From Halorubrum sp. DM2 (GTDB lineage: Archaea > Halobacteriota > Halobacteria > Halobacteriales > Haloferacaceae): a DNA stretch of 64,000 nucleotides. Both the position numbers and the translations under genes were made by a program. Positions 42,297-50,756 of the stretch are shown here, one piece after another. Below the pieces are notes generated by a model that was not told the DNA's origin, searched no databases, and worked only from the letters and a program-made list of their open reading frames with translations. Position 1 is the stretch's first letter; each line of letters begins with the position of its first letter. The stretch spans positions 310,001 through 374,000 of the forward strand of contig NZ_LR594487.1 in assembly GCF_901686465.1 (NCBI RefSeq), read 5' to 3'.

Positions 42297-43430
42297 TCAC
42301 TCCCGCTCCGTCTCCGCCAGCACGTCGTCGACGAGCGAGCGCGTCTCCGCGGCCGTCTCGACTCGGTCGGCCGCCTCGCCGCGCTCGATCAGGGACAGAT
42401 CCGGGTCGTCGAGCGCGTCGCGCACCTCGGCCGCGCGGCGGAGCCGCTCGTACCCGTCGCTCCGCGCGAGTTCGCGGACCGAGCGCAGCGTCGCGACCGT
42501 GTCGTCGTCCGCGATCCGCCCGACGAGCGGGACCAGCTCGTCGATCTCGTAGGCGAGTTCGTCGCCCGGCTTCGGGGGCCAGTCGAGCGTCAGCGGCCCG
42601 CCGTCGAGCCGTTCGAGGTACGTCCGGTGGACCGCGACCGCGGTGCGGAGCGCCCCCGGGTCGTCGACGTAGTGCTCCAACTTGGAGTTCGTGTAATCGG
42701 CGTACTCCAACAGGGTCGCCGGCGGCTCCTCGCCGGCCGCGTGCGTCTCGACGTACTCCGCGAGGTCCGTCGGCGGCACGTCGACGTCGACGAACGGCGT
42801 CCCGTCGGCGCGGTCGAGGAACTCGAACACCTCCCGGGCGGACGCCGACTTGAAGAACTCCCGGAACGCCTCCCGGACCGACTCGTCGTACGCTTCGATC
42901 GGATCGCGGAGGCGGTCGAGATCGGCGTCGAGGTCGGCGTCGGCCATCTCGGCGACCTCGCGGAGCTCGTCGAGCCGCGATTCGAGGCGCTTGCGGGCCT
43001 CGCGGGCCGCCTTCCGGGCCGCCCGGTAGTCGTCGACCGCGTCGTCGTACGCCTCTAAGAGATCGACGAACTCCCCCGCCGGCTCCAGCGCCTCGCGGGC
43101 GGCCGCGAAGTCGGACTCGGAGAGCCGACGCTTGTCCACCGCCCCGTCGGCCGCCTCGAAGCCGTCGCTCGCGGGCAGGTCCTCGTCGACGTCGACCGCG
43201 TCGCCGAACTCGCCGCGAAACCGGACGTACGACTCGAAGTCGCCGGAGCCGACCGCGTCCTCCTCGTACCGGTCGAGGATCCTGTGGGCGCGGCGGTAGG
43301 CGTCCGCGGCGGCCTCGACGCGGTCGCGGCCGTACCCGTCGATCCGCGACTCGATCCGCCGGAGTTCGTCGTAGCGCTCGCGGAGTCGCGCGGCCGCCTC
43401 GCCCGCCTCGGCGACGGGGTCGTCCGCCAT
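42297..43430 (-). CDS. Coiled-coil haloarchaeal protein
   Basis: 377 residues, predicted mostly alpha-helical with long heptad-like stretches (about 5-60 and 130-175, AARKAAREARKRLESRLDEL). No membrane span. I loosely associate it with DUF7118. It ends 92 bases from the upstream neighbour and begins 3 bases after the hisI stop, so it is probably co-transcribed with hisI. A structural or scaffold role is possible; nothing is known. Confidence 0.7.
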   Translation of the reverse strand: MADDPVAEAGEAAARLRERYDELRRIESRIDGYGRDRVEAAADAYRRAHRILDRYEEDAVGSGDFESYVRFRGEFGDAVDVDEDLPASDGFEAADGAVDKRRLSESDFAAAREALEPAGEFVDLLEAYDDAVDDYRAARKAAREARKRLESRLDELREVAEMADADLDADLDRLRDPIEAYDESVREAFREFFKSASAREVFEFLDRADGTPFVDVDVPPTDLAEYVETHAAGEEPPATLLEYADYTNSKLEHYVDDPGALRTAVAVHRTYLERLDGGPLTLDWPPKPGDELAYEIDELVPLVGRIADDDTVATLRSVRELARSDGYERLRRAAEVRDALDDPDLSLIERGEAADRVETAAETRSLVDDVLAETERE

Positions 43431-43433
43431 CGG

Positions 43434-43817
43434 TCAGTACACCTCGTCGGGGTCGAAGACGCGCTCCCCGACGTTCTCCCCGTCTATCGTCCGGTGGAAA
43501 CACGAGCGGTGGCCGGTGTGGCAGGCACCGCCCTCCTGCTCGACGAGGTACAGCAGCGTGTCGGCGTCGCAGTCGACCCTGACCTCCCGGACCGACTGGG
43601 TGTGTCCCGAGGTGCCCCCCTTGTGCCACAGCTCCTCGCGGGAGCGGGAGTAGTAGTGGGCCTCGCCGGTCTCGCGGGTGCGCTTCAGGGCCTCGAGCGA
43701 GACGTAGGCTACCATTAGCACCTCGCCGGAGTCGGCGTCCTGTGCGACCGCCGGCACCAGCCCGTCCTCGCCGAAGTCGACGTCGATCGACCCGGTCTCC
43801 GCGTCGGCGTCACTCAT
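43434..43817 (-). CDS. hisI: Phosphoribosyl-AMP cyclohydrolase
   Basis: 127 residues. [39 protein letters not shown] and [27 protein letters not shown] give all the HisI metal ligands (the Asp-Cys-Asp of DCDAD and the two Cys of ACHTGHRSC). Opens the purine ring of PR-AMP in histidine synthesis. Bacterial HisE is not fused, as expected in archaea. No other his genes are in the window. Confidence 0.95.
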   Translation of the reverse strand: MSDADAETGSIDVDFGEDGLVPAVAQDADSGEVLMVAYVSLEALKRTRETGEAHYYSRSREELWHKGGTSGHTQSVREVRVDCDADTLLYLVEQEGGACHTGHRSCFHRTIDGENVGERVFDPDEVY

Positions 43818-43903
43818 GGCTGTCCGGAGGCGTGGCGCTCGAATAGTCCTTGTGCCTGCGGCGGCCGCGCAGTCGGGTGAACGGGACCGGACCTCCCGGA
43901 CCG

Positions 43904-44383
43904 CTACTCGTCCGGATCGCGCCGCAAGACGAGCGCGTCGCCGTCGGCGTACGCGCCCGGCCGCCGCTCGACGACCTCGAAGCCGAGCGACTCGTACAGC
44001 GCGAGCGCGCCGTCGTTGTCGGGGTGGGCCTGGAGCGTCACCGGGCCGTCGGCGTCGGCGACCGCCGCGCGGAGCAGCGCGCGCCCCCGCCCCTCGCGCC
44101 TGAACGCGGGCGCGACGACGAGTTCCGTGACGTGGACCCCGCGCCGGTTCGCCCCGTCGACCGGGAGCAGGTAGCCGACGACGCGGCCGTCCGCGACGCT
44201 CACGCGGGCGGCCCCCACCGCGAGCCCGTACTCCAGGAGGTCCGGACTCGGCTGGCGGAGGTGCGACTGGAGCTCACGGATCCGGTCGGCGTCGGCGGGG
44301 CGGCCGGGGCGGACTCGGGGGTCCGGGTCGCCGTGCTCGTCGGCGTCCTCCCGCCCTGAACCGGGGACATCGCCGCCCGTCAT
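43904..44383 (-). CDS. GNAT acetyltransferase
   Basis: 159 residues. A GNAT fold with [20 protein letters not shown] (acetyl-CoA loop RxxGxG, about 91-97) and [17 protein letters not shown], typical of RimI-like enzymes. The acidic first 22 residues are probably disordered. It starts 1 base after the stop of the DUF92 gene, so it is likely co-transcribed. Substrate unknown: amino terminus of a protein, or a small amine. Confidence 0.85.
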   Translation of the reverse strand: MTGGDVPGSGREDADEHGDPDPRVRPGRPADADRIRELQSHLRQPSPDLLEYGLAVGAARVSVADGRVVGYLLPVDGANRRGVHVTELVVAPAFRREGRGRALLRAAVADADGPVTLQAHPDNDGALALYESLGFEVVERRPGAYADGDALVLRRDPDE

Positions 44384-44384
44384 C

Positions 44385-45719
44385 TCACACCACCGCCCAG
44401 AGCGCGACGGCGACGGTCCCGCCGGCGAGCGTCGCGAGGAAGTTCACGGCCTGGTTGCCGACCCGGTCGCCCTCGATCAGGGCCCCGAGGAGGCTGTCGA
44501 CCGTCATCCCGGCGACGCCCGCGGCGACGACGGCTCCGCCGGCGGCGACGCCGCCGGGGACGACCGGATCGAAGAGGGGGGTTCCGCCGGCGGCGAGCGC
44601 GCCGACGAGCAGTGCGCCGGAGAGGCCCGCCAGCTCGCCCTGCCAGGTGATCGCGCCGTCGGTGCCGGGCTCGACGCGCCGGAGCGTCGTCACCAGCCGC
44701 GGCCCGTCGAAGAGACCGCCGATCTCCGACGAGAGGGTGTCGGCCATGGCGGTCGCGGTCGCGCCGGCGAACGCGAAGCCGAGCGGGGCGGCCGGGACCG
44801 CGAGGTGCGGGGCGGCCGCGTAGCCGACGACCGCCGCGAGCGCGACCGCGGAGTTCGCCAGCACGTTGCCGGTGCCGCGCGCGCCCTCGTTCTCCTGTGC
44901 GACCCCCCGGTCCGCCTTCTCGTCGAACCGGTACTTCGAGGCCAGCCCGCCGATCGCGTAAAACGACATGAGCGTGAGGAACCAGCCGACGCCGCCGAGG
45001 ACGACCGCGAGCAGCGCCGAGACGACGCCCGTGAGCATCCCGGCCACCGAGGCGGTACCGATGGCGAAGGAGACGTAGCCGAGCGCGCCGGTCACGGCGA
45101 GGCCGACGACGATGAGGGGCACGTCGACGGTCGGCTTCAGGGCGAGAAAGCCCCACGTCACGAACGCGACGAGGACGCTGGTGATGTGGGCGTCCCGCGA
45201 GAACACCAGCGAGCGGACGAGCGCGGCCGTCAGCGCGGCCGCCGCCGCGAGGAACGTCAGGAGGGGGAGCGTCGCGCCGTCGACCGGAGCCCCGATCTGG
45301 AGGCGGACCGCGACCTGTCCGGCGAGGGCGGCGGCCGTCCCGGCGGCGACGTAGCCGGCGACGAGGGTGAACTCGTCGGTCGTCTCGCGGGAGACGAGGG
45401 TCCGACCAAAGCGGCCGGCGGCGACCGCGAGCGTCGCGGCCGCGAACGCCTCGTACGGCAAGGGCGCGCGCGGGAGCGACGCGAACAGGGCGAGCCCCGC
45501 ACCGGCGAGCGCGAAGGAGACGAACCCGTAGAGGCGTTCTTCCTCGCGGTCGCCCGGCAGGGCGAGCGTCTCGAACAACTCGCCGTCGCGGACGCCGAAG
45601 AAGGCGGCCCCGGCGACGGCGAGGAAGGGCACCGCGGCGGCGTCGCCGAGCGCCGGCGCGAGGGCCGCGAGGGCGGCCACCGCGGCGAAGACACTCTCGC
45701 GTCGGACCCTCCGTATCAC
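44385..45719 (-). CDS. DUF92 membrane protein with an N-terminal membrane extension
   Basis: 444 residues with about twelve hydrophobic segments. The C-terminal half is DUF92: FYAIGGLASKYRFDEKADRG, GTGNVLANSAVALAA, and ADTLSSEIGGLF with GAITWQGELAGLSGA, as in TMEM19/VTE6 proteins; VTE6 is a phytyl-phosphate kinase. The N-terminal 200 residues add about six further spans that resemble dolichol-kinase-like proteins. An isoprenoid phosphate kinase role fits, but the reaction is unproven. Ends next to the GNAT gene. Confidence 0.85.
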   Translation of the reverse strand: MIRRVRRESVFAAVAALAALAPALGDAAAVPFLAVAGAAFFGVRDGELFETLALPGDREEERLYGFVSFALAGAGLALFASLPRAPLPYEAFAAATLAVAAGRFGRTLVSRETTDEFTLVAGYVAAGTAAALAGQVAVRLQIGAPVDGATLPLLTFLAAAAALTAALVRSLVFSRDAHITSVLVAFVTWGFLALKPTVDVPLIVVGLAVTGALGYVSFAIGTASVAGMLTGVVSALLAVVLGGVGWFLTLMSFYAIGGLASKYRFDEKADRGVAQENEGARGTGNVLANSAVALAAVVGYAAAPHLAVPAAPLGFAFAGATATAMADTLSSEIGGLFDGPRLVTTLRRVEPGTDGAITWQGELAGLSGALLVGALAAGGTPLFDPVVPGGVAAGGAVVAAGVAGMTVDSLLGALIEGDRVGNQAVNFLATLAGGTVAVALWAVV

Positions 45720-45830
45720 ACCTCCGGCTACCCGCGACGACCACTTAACGGTCCCGACAGCCGTCGGGCGGTCGATCGCAGATGGGAATCACCGCAACAA
45801 CAGCAGACGAATTCCGCCGGGAGGACGCCG

Positions 45831-45944
45831 TCAGTACCGATACTCGTTGAACTGAACCGCGTGTCCCTCCAAGACGCGGACGGACTCCTCCGGATCCTCC
45901 TCGTCGTCCCCGGGCCGGTCCTCGTGTGAGTCAACCACTCTCAT
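45831..45944 (-). CDS. 37-residue acidic protein with a strong leaderless promoter
   Basis: MRVVDSHEDRPGDDEEDPE is followed by SVRVLEGHAVQFNEYRY. The box A (ttatata, 45967-45973) is about 26 bases upstream of the ATG, one of the clearest promoters in the window. The conserved-looking C-terminal half, with charged disordered N-terminus, suggests a real small protein of unknown role, perhaps a regulator or degron. Not a shadow of any larger gene. Confidence 0.65.
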   Translation of the reverse strand: MRVVDSHEDRPGDDEEDPEESVRVLEGHAVQFNEYRY

Positions 45945-46018
45945 ATGCGAGCGATACACTCGCTCGTATATAACTGTTTTCCACGCGGTGGAGGTGATGG
46001 GCCCCACAGGGCCGAGCG

Positions 46019-46798
46019 TCACCCGATGACGCGGTCGATCTCGCCGAGGTGGTCGAGGACGTAGTCCGGTGAGACTTCGGAGGCCGCGAGGTCGTCGGCG
46101 TCGGTGACGCCGGAGCGGACGAGGACGCTCGTCATCCCGGCGCGCTCGCCGAGCGCGATGTCCGTGTCGAGTCGGTCCCCCACGACGAGACACTCCTCGG
46201 GCGGGTACGGGAGCCGCTCGCGGACCATCTCGATCGCGGTGTCCGACGGCTTGCCGAGGACGGCGTCTGGATCGCGTTCGGCGACCCCGGCGATCGCGTT
46301 GATCACGGCCCCCGACCCCGGCACGTCGCGCTCGGGGGCCGGGATCACCACGTCCGGGTCGGTGCCGATGAAGGGGATGTCGCGCTCCAAGGCCCACAGC
46401 GCGGTACAGAGATCCTCGTAGTCGAACTCGCGGTCGATCGAGGCGACCAGCGCGTCGGCGGCGTCGACGTCGTCGGTCGTCGACAGTCCCGCCGCCGCGA
46501 ACTGGTCGAGGAGCCCCGGGTCGGCGATACAGAGCAGGTCGTCGTCGGCGTGGTGTCTCCCGAGGTACCGCGTCGTCACGCTGCCCGCGGTGAAGACGCG
46601 GTCGGCGTCGACATCGTACCCCGCCGCCCCGAGCCGGTCGACGTACGCGGGCGGTGCCTTCGTCGGGTTGTTCGAGACGAACAGCGTCTCGATCCCGGCC
46701 CCGCGGAGCCGCCGGTACCCCGCGGGAGCGCCCGGGATCGGCTCGTCGCCGCGCACGACCGTACCGTCGACGTCGAGGACGGCACCGCTGAATTCCAT
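46019..46798 (-). CDS. HAD-IIA phosphatase (NagD-like)
   Basis: 259 residues from ATG 46798. AVLDVDGTVVRGD is HAD motif I (DxD), SNNPTKAP motif II, GKPSDTA motif III and VVGDRLDTDIALGERAG motif IV. The cap domain between motifs II and III is the IIA type found in NagD, p-nitrophenylphosphatase and AraL-like enzymes. Dephosphorylates small phosphorylated metabolites. A 16-residue upstream extension is possible but lacks family support. Divergent from GTP cyclohydrolase IIa. Confidence 0.9.
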   Translation of the reverse strand: MEFSGAVLDVDGTVVRGDEPIPGAPAGYRRLRGAGIETLFVSNNPTKAPPAYVDRLGAAGYDVDADRVFTAGSVTTRYLGRHHADDDLLCIADPGLLDQFAAAGLSTTDDVDAADALVASIDREFDYEDLCTALWALERDIPFIGTDPDVVIPAPERDVPGSGAVINAIAGVAERDPDAVLGKPSDTAIEMVRERLPYPPEECLVVGDRLDTDIALGERAGMTSVLVRSGVTDADDLAASEVSPDYVLDHLGEIDRVIG

Positions 46799-46917
46799 GC
46801 CGGGAGTGCGCGCGCCACGGCCGTAGGGGTTGCGCCCGCAGATCACGAACTCGATACCGGTACCACCTTCGAGATAACGGAAGGGTAAAGCGGCAGCGTT
46901 CCGTATCGGCGTCCACT

Positions 46918-47691
46918 GTGACGACGACCCAGGTGACCCTCGTCCAGATCGACAACTACGGTCCGTGGACGACGACGCCGGAGCCGCGCCGCGAGATGGA
47001 CCTCCAGACGCTCCAGTCGCGCCTCTTCGCCGACATCGCCCAGTTCCTCGGCCACCGCGACGCCTACGTCTTCTTCACCAGATTCGACAACATGATCGCG
47101 GTGACGAACGGGGTTGACGGCGCGGCCCACGCGAGCCTTCAGGAGTCGATCGGCAACCGCTACCCGGTCAGCGTCAGCCTCGGGACCGCCGTCGCCGAAC
47201 GTCCCGTCGACGCGCTGGAAGCCGCGAACCGGCGGCTTCAGACCGCGGGCAGCGCCCAAGACGAGAGTCGCACCGAGGTGCTCGCCGGAGAGTACCTCTC
47301 CGAGACGAATCGGTCGGACCTCCAGGTCGCGCACTTCGACGTGGTCAACGCGACCGGGAAGTACACCGACCGACTCAACGAGTTCGACACGTTCATCAAC
47401 ATCGAACGGGCGTACGGCTCGCTGATGCGCCACCTCCGCGAGGCGCACGGTGCCCTCTCCTTTTTCGTCGGCGGAGACAACGTCGTGGCGGTCTGCCCTG
47501 ACCTCCCCGAGCCGGCGTTCTCGGCGGCGGTCGACCACGTCCAAGACGACGTCGACATCGAGCTTCAGGTCGGGGTCGGCCGGGGGGCCTCCGCACACGA
47601 GGCCGGCTTCGCGGCCAAGCACGCGCTCGAAGACTGCCGCCACGCCGGGACGAGCGTCGAACTGTTCGGCGCGCCCGCCGCCGGCGACTGA
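46918..47691 (+). CDS. GTP cyclohydrolase IIa
   Basis: 257 residues from GTG 46918. QVTLVQIDNYGPWTTTPEPRRE is the archaeal family N-terminus; RLFADIAQF and FTRFDNMIAV then FFVGGDNVVAV form the duplicated GGDEF-like catalytic halves. Converts GTP to the formamidopyrimidine (FAPy) intermediate for archaeal riboflavin and F420 synthesis. Normal length. Followed by the palindrome at 47731. Confidence 0.92.
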   Translation: MTTTQVTLVQIDNYGPWTTTPEPRREMDLQTLQSRLFADIAQFLGHRDAYVFFTRFDNMIAVTNGVDGAAHASLQESIGNRYPVSVSLGTAVAERPVDALEAANRRLQTAGSAQDESRTEVLAGEYLSETNRSDLQVAHFDVVNATGKYTDRLNEFDTFINIERAYGSLMRHLREAHGALSFFVGGDNVVAVCPDLPEPAFSAAVDHVQDDVDIELQVGVGRGASAHEAGFAAKHALEDCRHAGTSVELFGAPAAGD

Positions 47692-47730
47692 TCGCCGGAC
47701 GCGCGGCGGGCCGGCGTCGCCCGCCCCGTC

Positions 47731-47752
47731 AAAATCAGATCTGATAATTTTG
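47731..47752. promoter_or_regulatory. Palindrome upstream of the small zinc protein promoter
   Basis: The perfect 12-base palindrome atcagatctgat (47734-47745) is flanked by aaaa and aatttt, extending near-symmetry to about 22 bases. It lies about 15-20 bases before the box A tttttataca (47761-47770) of the gene at 47794. It could be an operator for a transcription factor or part of a terminator after the preceding gene; the AT-rich flanks are unusual here. Confidence 0.45.
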
Positions 47753-47793
47753 GTGCGGGATTTTTATACACCGGTCGGGAACCCTCGGTTAGC

Positions 47794-48033
47794 ATGTCAG
47801 AGGAGATAGCGTTCGTCTGTACGGCGGACGGCTGTGACGAAGGCCCGTGGGAGGGATCACACGACGCGATGGCGCACTGCTCCGAGCACCCGGACCACGG
47901 CTACACCGGGATGCCGCGGTCGGAGATCGACCCCGCCCGCGAGATCATCCCCGCGACCGCGACGCGGAAGCGCGACAATCGGAACCTCCAGCACAAGGGG
48001 CATCCGAAGGGTGCGCACGCGCAGGACGACTGA
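47794..48033 (+). CDS. Small Cys/His-rich zinc protein
   Basis: 79 residues. FVCTADGCDEGPWEG and AMAHCSEHPDHGYTG place Cys and His residues as in a zinc finger (C-x4-C and C-x2-H). The basic C-terminal half includes TATRKRDNRNLQHKGHPKG. A strong box A (tttttataca, 47761-47770) is 27 bases upstream, preceded by a palindrome. DNA or RNA binding is likely; the role is unknown. Confidence 0.75.
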   Translation: MSEEIAFVCTADGCDEGPWEGSHDAMAHCSEHPDHGYTGMPRSEIDPAREIIPATATRKRDNRNLQHKGHPKGAHAQDD

Positions 48034-48199
48034 CACGTCCCGACAGCCGGACCGCGCCCCCGGCGTCCGCCCCCGCCGCTGGTCTCGGCTCCCGGTCGTC
48101 GTCGCGCGGCGTCGCGAGAGATCGCGCTCCTGACTCGGCAGTTCCCTCCGTTCTCCCGATCCGGCGGCGTTTATGGGCGGCCCGGGCGTACGTCCCTGT

Positions 48200-49111
48200 A
48201 TGGTCTCGGAGATCTTCGATCCCGACGCGTGGGAGTCCGTCACCGACGAGTTCGACGACATCACCTATCATCGCGCCGTCGACGTCCCCGCGGTCCGGAT
48301 CGCCTTCGACCGCCCCGCGGTCCGCAACGCCTTCCGGCCGGGCACGGTCGACGAGTTGTACGCCGCCCTCGACCATGCCCGCAAGCAGGCCGACATCGGC
48401 TGCGTCCTCCTCACCGGCAACGGCCCCTCGGAGAAGGACGGCGGCTGGGCGTTCTGCGCCGGCGGCGACCAGTCGGTCCGCGGCGGCTCCGGCTACGAGT
48501 ACCGCGACGACGACGAGGCGGCCGACGACGACGACGACCTCGTCCGCGACGCGCGGGCGGGGCGGCTCCACATCCTCGAAGTCCAGCGGCTGATCCGCTT
48601 CATGCCCAAGCCCGTCGTCGCGGTCGTCCCGGGCTGGGCGGTCGGCGGCGGCCACTCGCTCCACGTGATCTGCGACATGACGCTCGCGAGCGAGGAACAC
48701 GCGAAGTTCCTCCAGACCGACCCGGACGTGGCCTCCTTCGACGGCGGGTTCGGCTCCGCGTACCTCGCGAAACAGATCGGCCAGAAGAAGGCCCGCGAGG
48801 TGTTCTTCCGCGGGAAGACCTACTCGGCCGAGGAGGCGGCGGACATGGGCATGGTCAACGAGGTGATTCCGCACGAGGAGCTGGAGGAGGTGGCCTTGGA
48901 GTGGGCCGACGAGATGACGCGGAAGTCCCCGACCGCGATGCGAATGCTGAAGTACGCGTTCAACATGGCCGACGACGGCATGGTCGGCCAGCAGGTGTTC
49001 GCCGGCGAGGCGACGCGGCTGGCGTACATGACCGACGAAGCCGCCGAGGGCCGCGACGCGTTCTTAGAGGGCCGCGAGCCGGAGTTCCGGGAGTACCCCT
49101 GGCACTACTAA
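48200..49111 (+). CDS. menB: 1,4-dihydroxy-2-naphthoyl-CoA synthase
   Basis: 303 residues. ITYHRAVDVPAVRIAFDRP and RNAFRPGTVDELYAALDHA open a crotonase fold; FCAGGDQSVRG and GWAVGGGHSLHVICDMT give the oxyanion hole, and ASFDGGFGSAYLAKQIG is the MenB-type active-site region. The C-terminus (GREPEFREYPWHY) matches MenB. It closes the naphthoquinone ring in menaquinone synthesis. Box A gtttatg (about 48172) is 27 bases upstream. Confidence 0.92.
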   Translation: MVSEIFDPDAWESVTDEFDDITYHRAVDVPAVRIAFDRPAVRNAFRPGTVDELYAALDHARKQADIGCVLLTGNGPSEKDGGWAFCAGGDQSVRGGSGYEYRDDDEAADDDDDLVRDARAGRLHILEVQRLIRFMPKPVVAVVPGWAVGGGHSLHVICDMTLASEEHAKFLQTDPDVASFDGGFGSAYLAKQIGQKKAREVFFRGKTYSAEEAADMGMVNEVIPHEELEEVALEWADEMTRKSPTAMRMLKYAFNMADDGMVGQQVFAGEATRLAYMTDEAAEGRDAFLEGREPEFREYPWHY

Positions 49112-49121
49112 TATCGTGTAG

Positions 49122-49340
49122 CTAATCGACCACACAATAACGCCGTATTGAACGGTGGTCAAATCGAGCGACCGCAAAACGTCTCGGACGTATAAGGGGT
49201 GGATTCAGCGCCTTGATCTCGTCGAAACTGGGATTATCGATGTTGTTTACGAACAACAACAGCCCGAGCATCACGGATAGTGGGGCTAACAGGGTCAGCA
49301 ATCCGTCAGCGTCCTCGAATGCCCATCTAATAATAGTATT
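49122..49340 (-). pseudogene. Gene remnant with one membrane helix
   Basis: A 72-residue open frame with no ATG, bounded upstream by TAG (49341-49343). It reads WAFEDADGLLTLLAPLSVM and continues into a hydrophobic helix and NNIDNPSFDEIKALNPPL, after which the basic tail looks random. Probably the decayed C-terminal part of a membrane protein. AT-richer than the flanks, in the patch beginning after menB. Confidence 0.35.
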
Positions 49341-49419
49341 CTATATGGTATTTAAACTGATGAGTATGACGCAGGACTTTGGATAACACTTAGTTGTTTC
49401 ATCAAATGAGTATCACTCA

Positions 49420-50259
49420 ATGATTGGCGCATTCAATGACTTGACAGAATATCTCACAGAGTGTACAGAGGGCGCTCGGAATCAAATTCAGGATGATTAT
49501 CAATTGATGGCAGATGAGGAGGACATATCAGCCCGATTCACCCAAGAGTTAGAATCACAGGTCAGGCGTATCGATTCTTTTGTTTCGCCAACTCTAATTC
49601 CCCGGACTATCACTCTTCCACGACGCTACCCTTACTCTGAGTCGAAATTTGGCGCAGATTTTGCTGTGGTTTTCAAATTGGATATGTCATCGTACTCTTA
49701 CGGGGGTGGAATTTTGGTACAAGCAAAGCAGAAAGAGTCAACTAGTTATAATAATAAGGATCCTAGCGGACTGAGAGAGGACAGTGAAAAAATGTTAGAC
49801 TGTTCCCCTGACTCATTCGTTTGTATATTTTCGTCTGCTACATTCCGACACTATCCTGCCTCAGCAGTAAGTGGACTGAATCAGAATAAGTTCGTCCACG
49901 GACAGGACAAGTATACGCTAAATCAGGCCTGTCCAAGTTACAAGGTTGGTGACTTCTATGAAATGCTGTTTGAAGGTTACATAGGCGATAGATGGGTGTA
50001 CGAAAATCTAGATTATCTGAGCCGACCAGACCAATACTCAGCAACCGATAGGCAAGCGATAACAGACGGAGGTCAGTCAAGTGATGATGGCGGAGGGATT
50101 CCGACATTCTTGGTAGTTGCTACTGACTCTCCCGATGATTTCAATCCATATGATGACCTTCCATATGACGAACAATTTGTCTCTGAGCAGTTACCGTCAG
50201 GAGCCGACGAGAAGGAACCAGAACAGTCGAGTCAGACTGAATTTGACGACTTCTTGTAG
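49420..50259 (+). CDS. PD-(D/E)XK-like orphan protein in an AT-rich patch
   Basis: 279 residues with much lower GC than its surroundings. YPYSESKFGADFAVVF followed by GGGILVQAKQKE gives an E-x3-GAD...Q-x-K core, as in Mrr-like restriction-nuclease folds (about residues 70-110). Flanks are helical N-terminal and an acidic, Ser/Asp-rich tail. No methylase, helicase or toxin partner is next to it. It probably arrived by transfer; a defence role is possible, not shown. Confidence 0.6.
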   Translation: MIGAFNDLTEYLTECTEGARNQIQDDYQLMADEEDISARFTQELESQVRRIDSFVSPTLIPRTITLPRRYPYSESKFGADFAVVFKLDMSSYSYGGGILVQAKQKESTSYNNKDPSGLREDSEKMLDCSPDSFVCIFSSATFRHYPASAVSGLNQNKFVHGQDKYTLNQACPSYKVGDFYEMLFEGYIGDRWVYENLDYLSRPDQYSATDRQAITDGGQSSDDGGGIPTFLVVATDSPDDFNPYDDLPYDEQFVSEQLPSGADEKEPEQSSQTEFDDFL

Positions 50260-50262
50260 TCC

Positions 50263-50472
50263 TTAAATTTCTTCAACGTATTCTCGACGCCAATTCATCT
50301 TCCTTCTTTTCGAGGCGGCGTCATAGTGAGTATCAATCACGACTGGTGACGCGTCCATGTAGTCGCTCACCACTGTTTTCCGATCATTTTCATCCAAGTA
50401 GTAAGTAAAAGAAATGTTATGGATAGGGATGGCGCTCACGGCGTCGAGACATTGTGTGGCTTTGTCACAGTC
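50263..50472 (-). pseudogene. C-terminal gene fragment (70 codons)
   Basis: The frame reads DCDKATQCLDAVSAIPIHN then FTYYLDENDRKTVVSDYMD and ends RREYVEEI. It has real-protein composition but no start codon, and is preceded in frame by TGA. The same frame continues upstream of that TGA (50476-50664) with NSVEYEAR and YFARSN, suggesting an ancient gene interrupted by a stop. Family not recognised. Confidence 0.4.
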
Positions 50473-50543
50473 TCATCGCGCCTCATACTCAACGGAGTTC
50501 TTGTCGGAGAGGTTTGAGCGCGCGAAATAGGTTCGAACGGCGA

Positions 50544-50756
50544 TTAGAACGAGGGGGAGTCTGTTCGAATAATGTCTGCGGCGTCGCCACTCGCCAAATC
50601 CGTGTAGATAGACGTGATGCTCAAGTCGTGGTGTTCGAGTGCGTCTTCTGTCGGTACCAAGCAACCTGTGAAACCGTTCCGCACAGACCCGCGCCGGAAC
50701 ACGTGACTCGGCGCTCTTTCACCGGGAACAGTGATTCCGAAACGGAAGGGAGCCGC
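50544..50756 (-). pseudogene. C-terminal gene fragment downstream of norZ
   Basis: An open frame following directly after the norZ stop in the same frame, ending at 50544. The last 42 residues, GCLVPTEDALEHHDLSIT then YTDLASGDAADIIR, look like genuine protein, while the part nearest norZ does not. No start codon is available. Most likely the tail of a deleted gene. Not recognised. Confidence 0.35.

Larger units (their letters stand above)
50260..50756. other. Decayed region between the orphan nuclease and norZ
   Basis: Contains two minus-strand protein remnants (listed separately) and no intact gene. Composition is mixed: AT-rich near 50260-50470, then rising to chromosomal GC towards norZ. 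Nothing recognisable as RNA or insertion-sequence ends. Confidence 0.5.
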
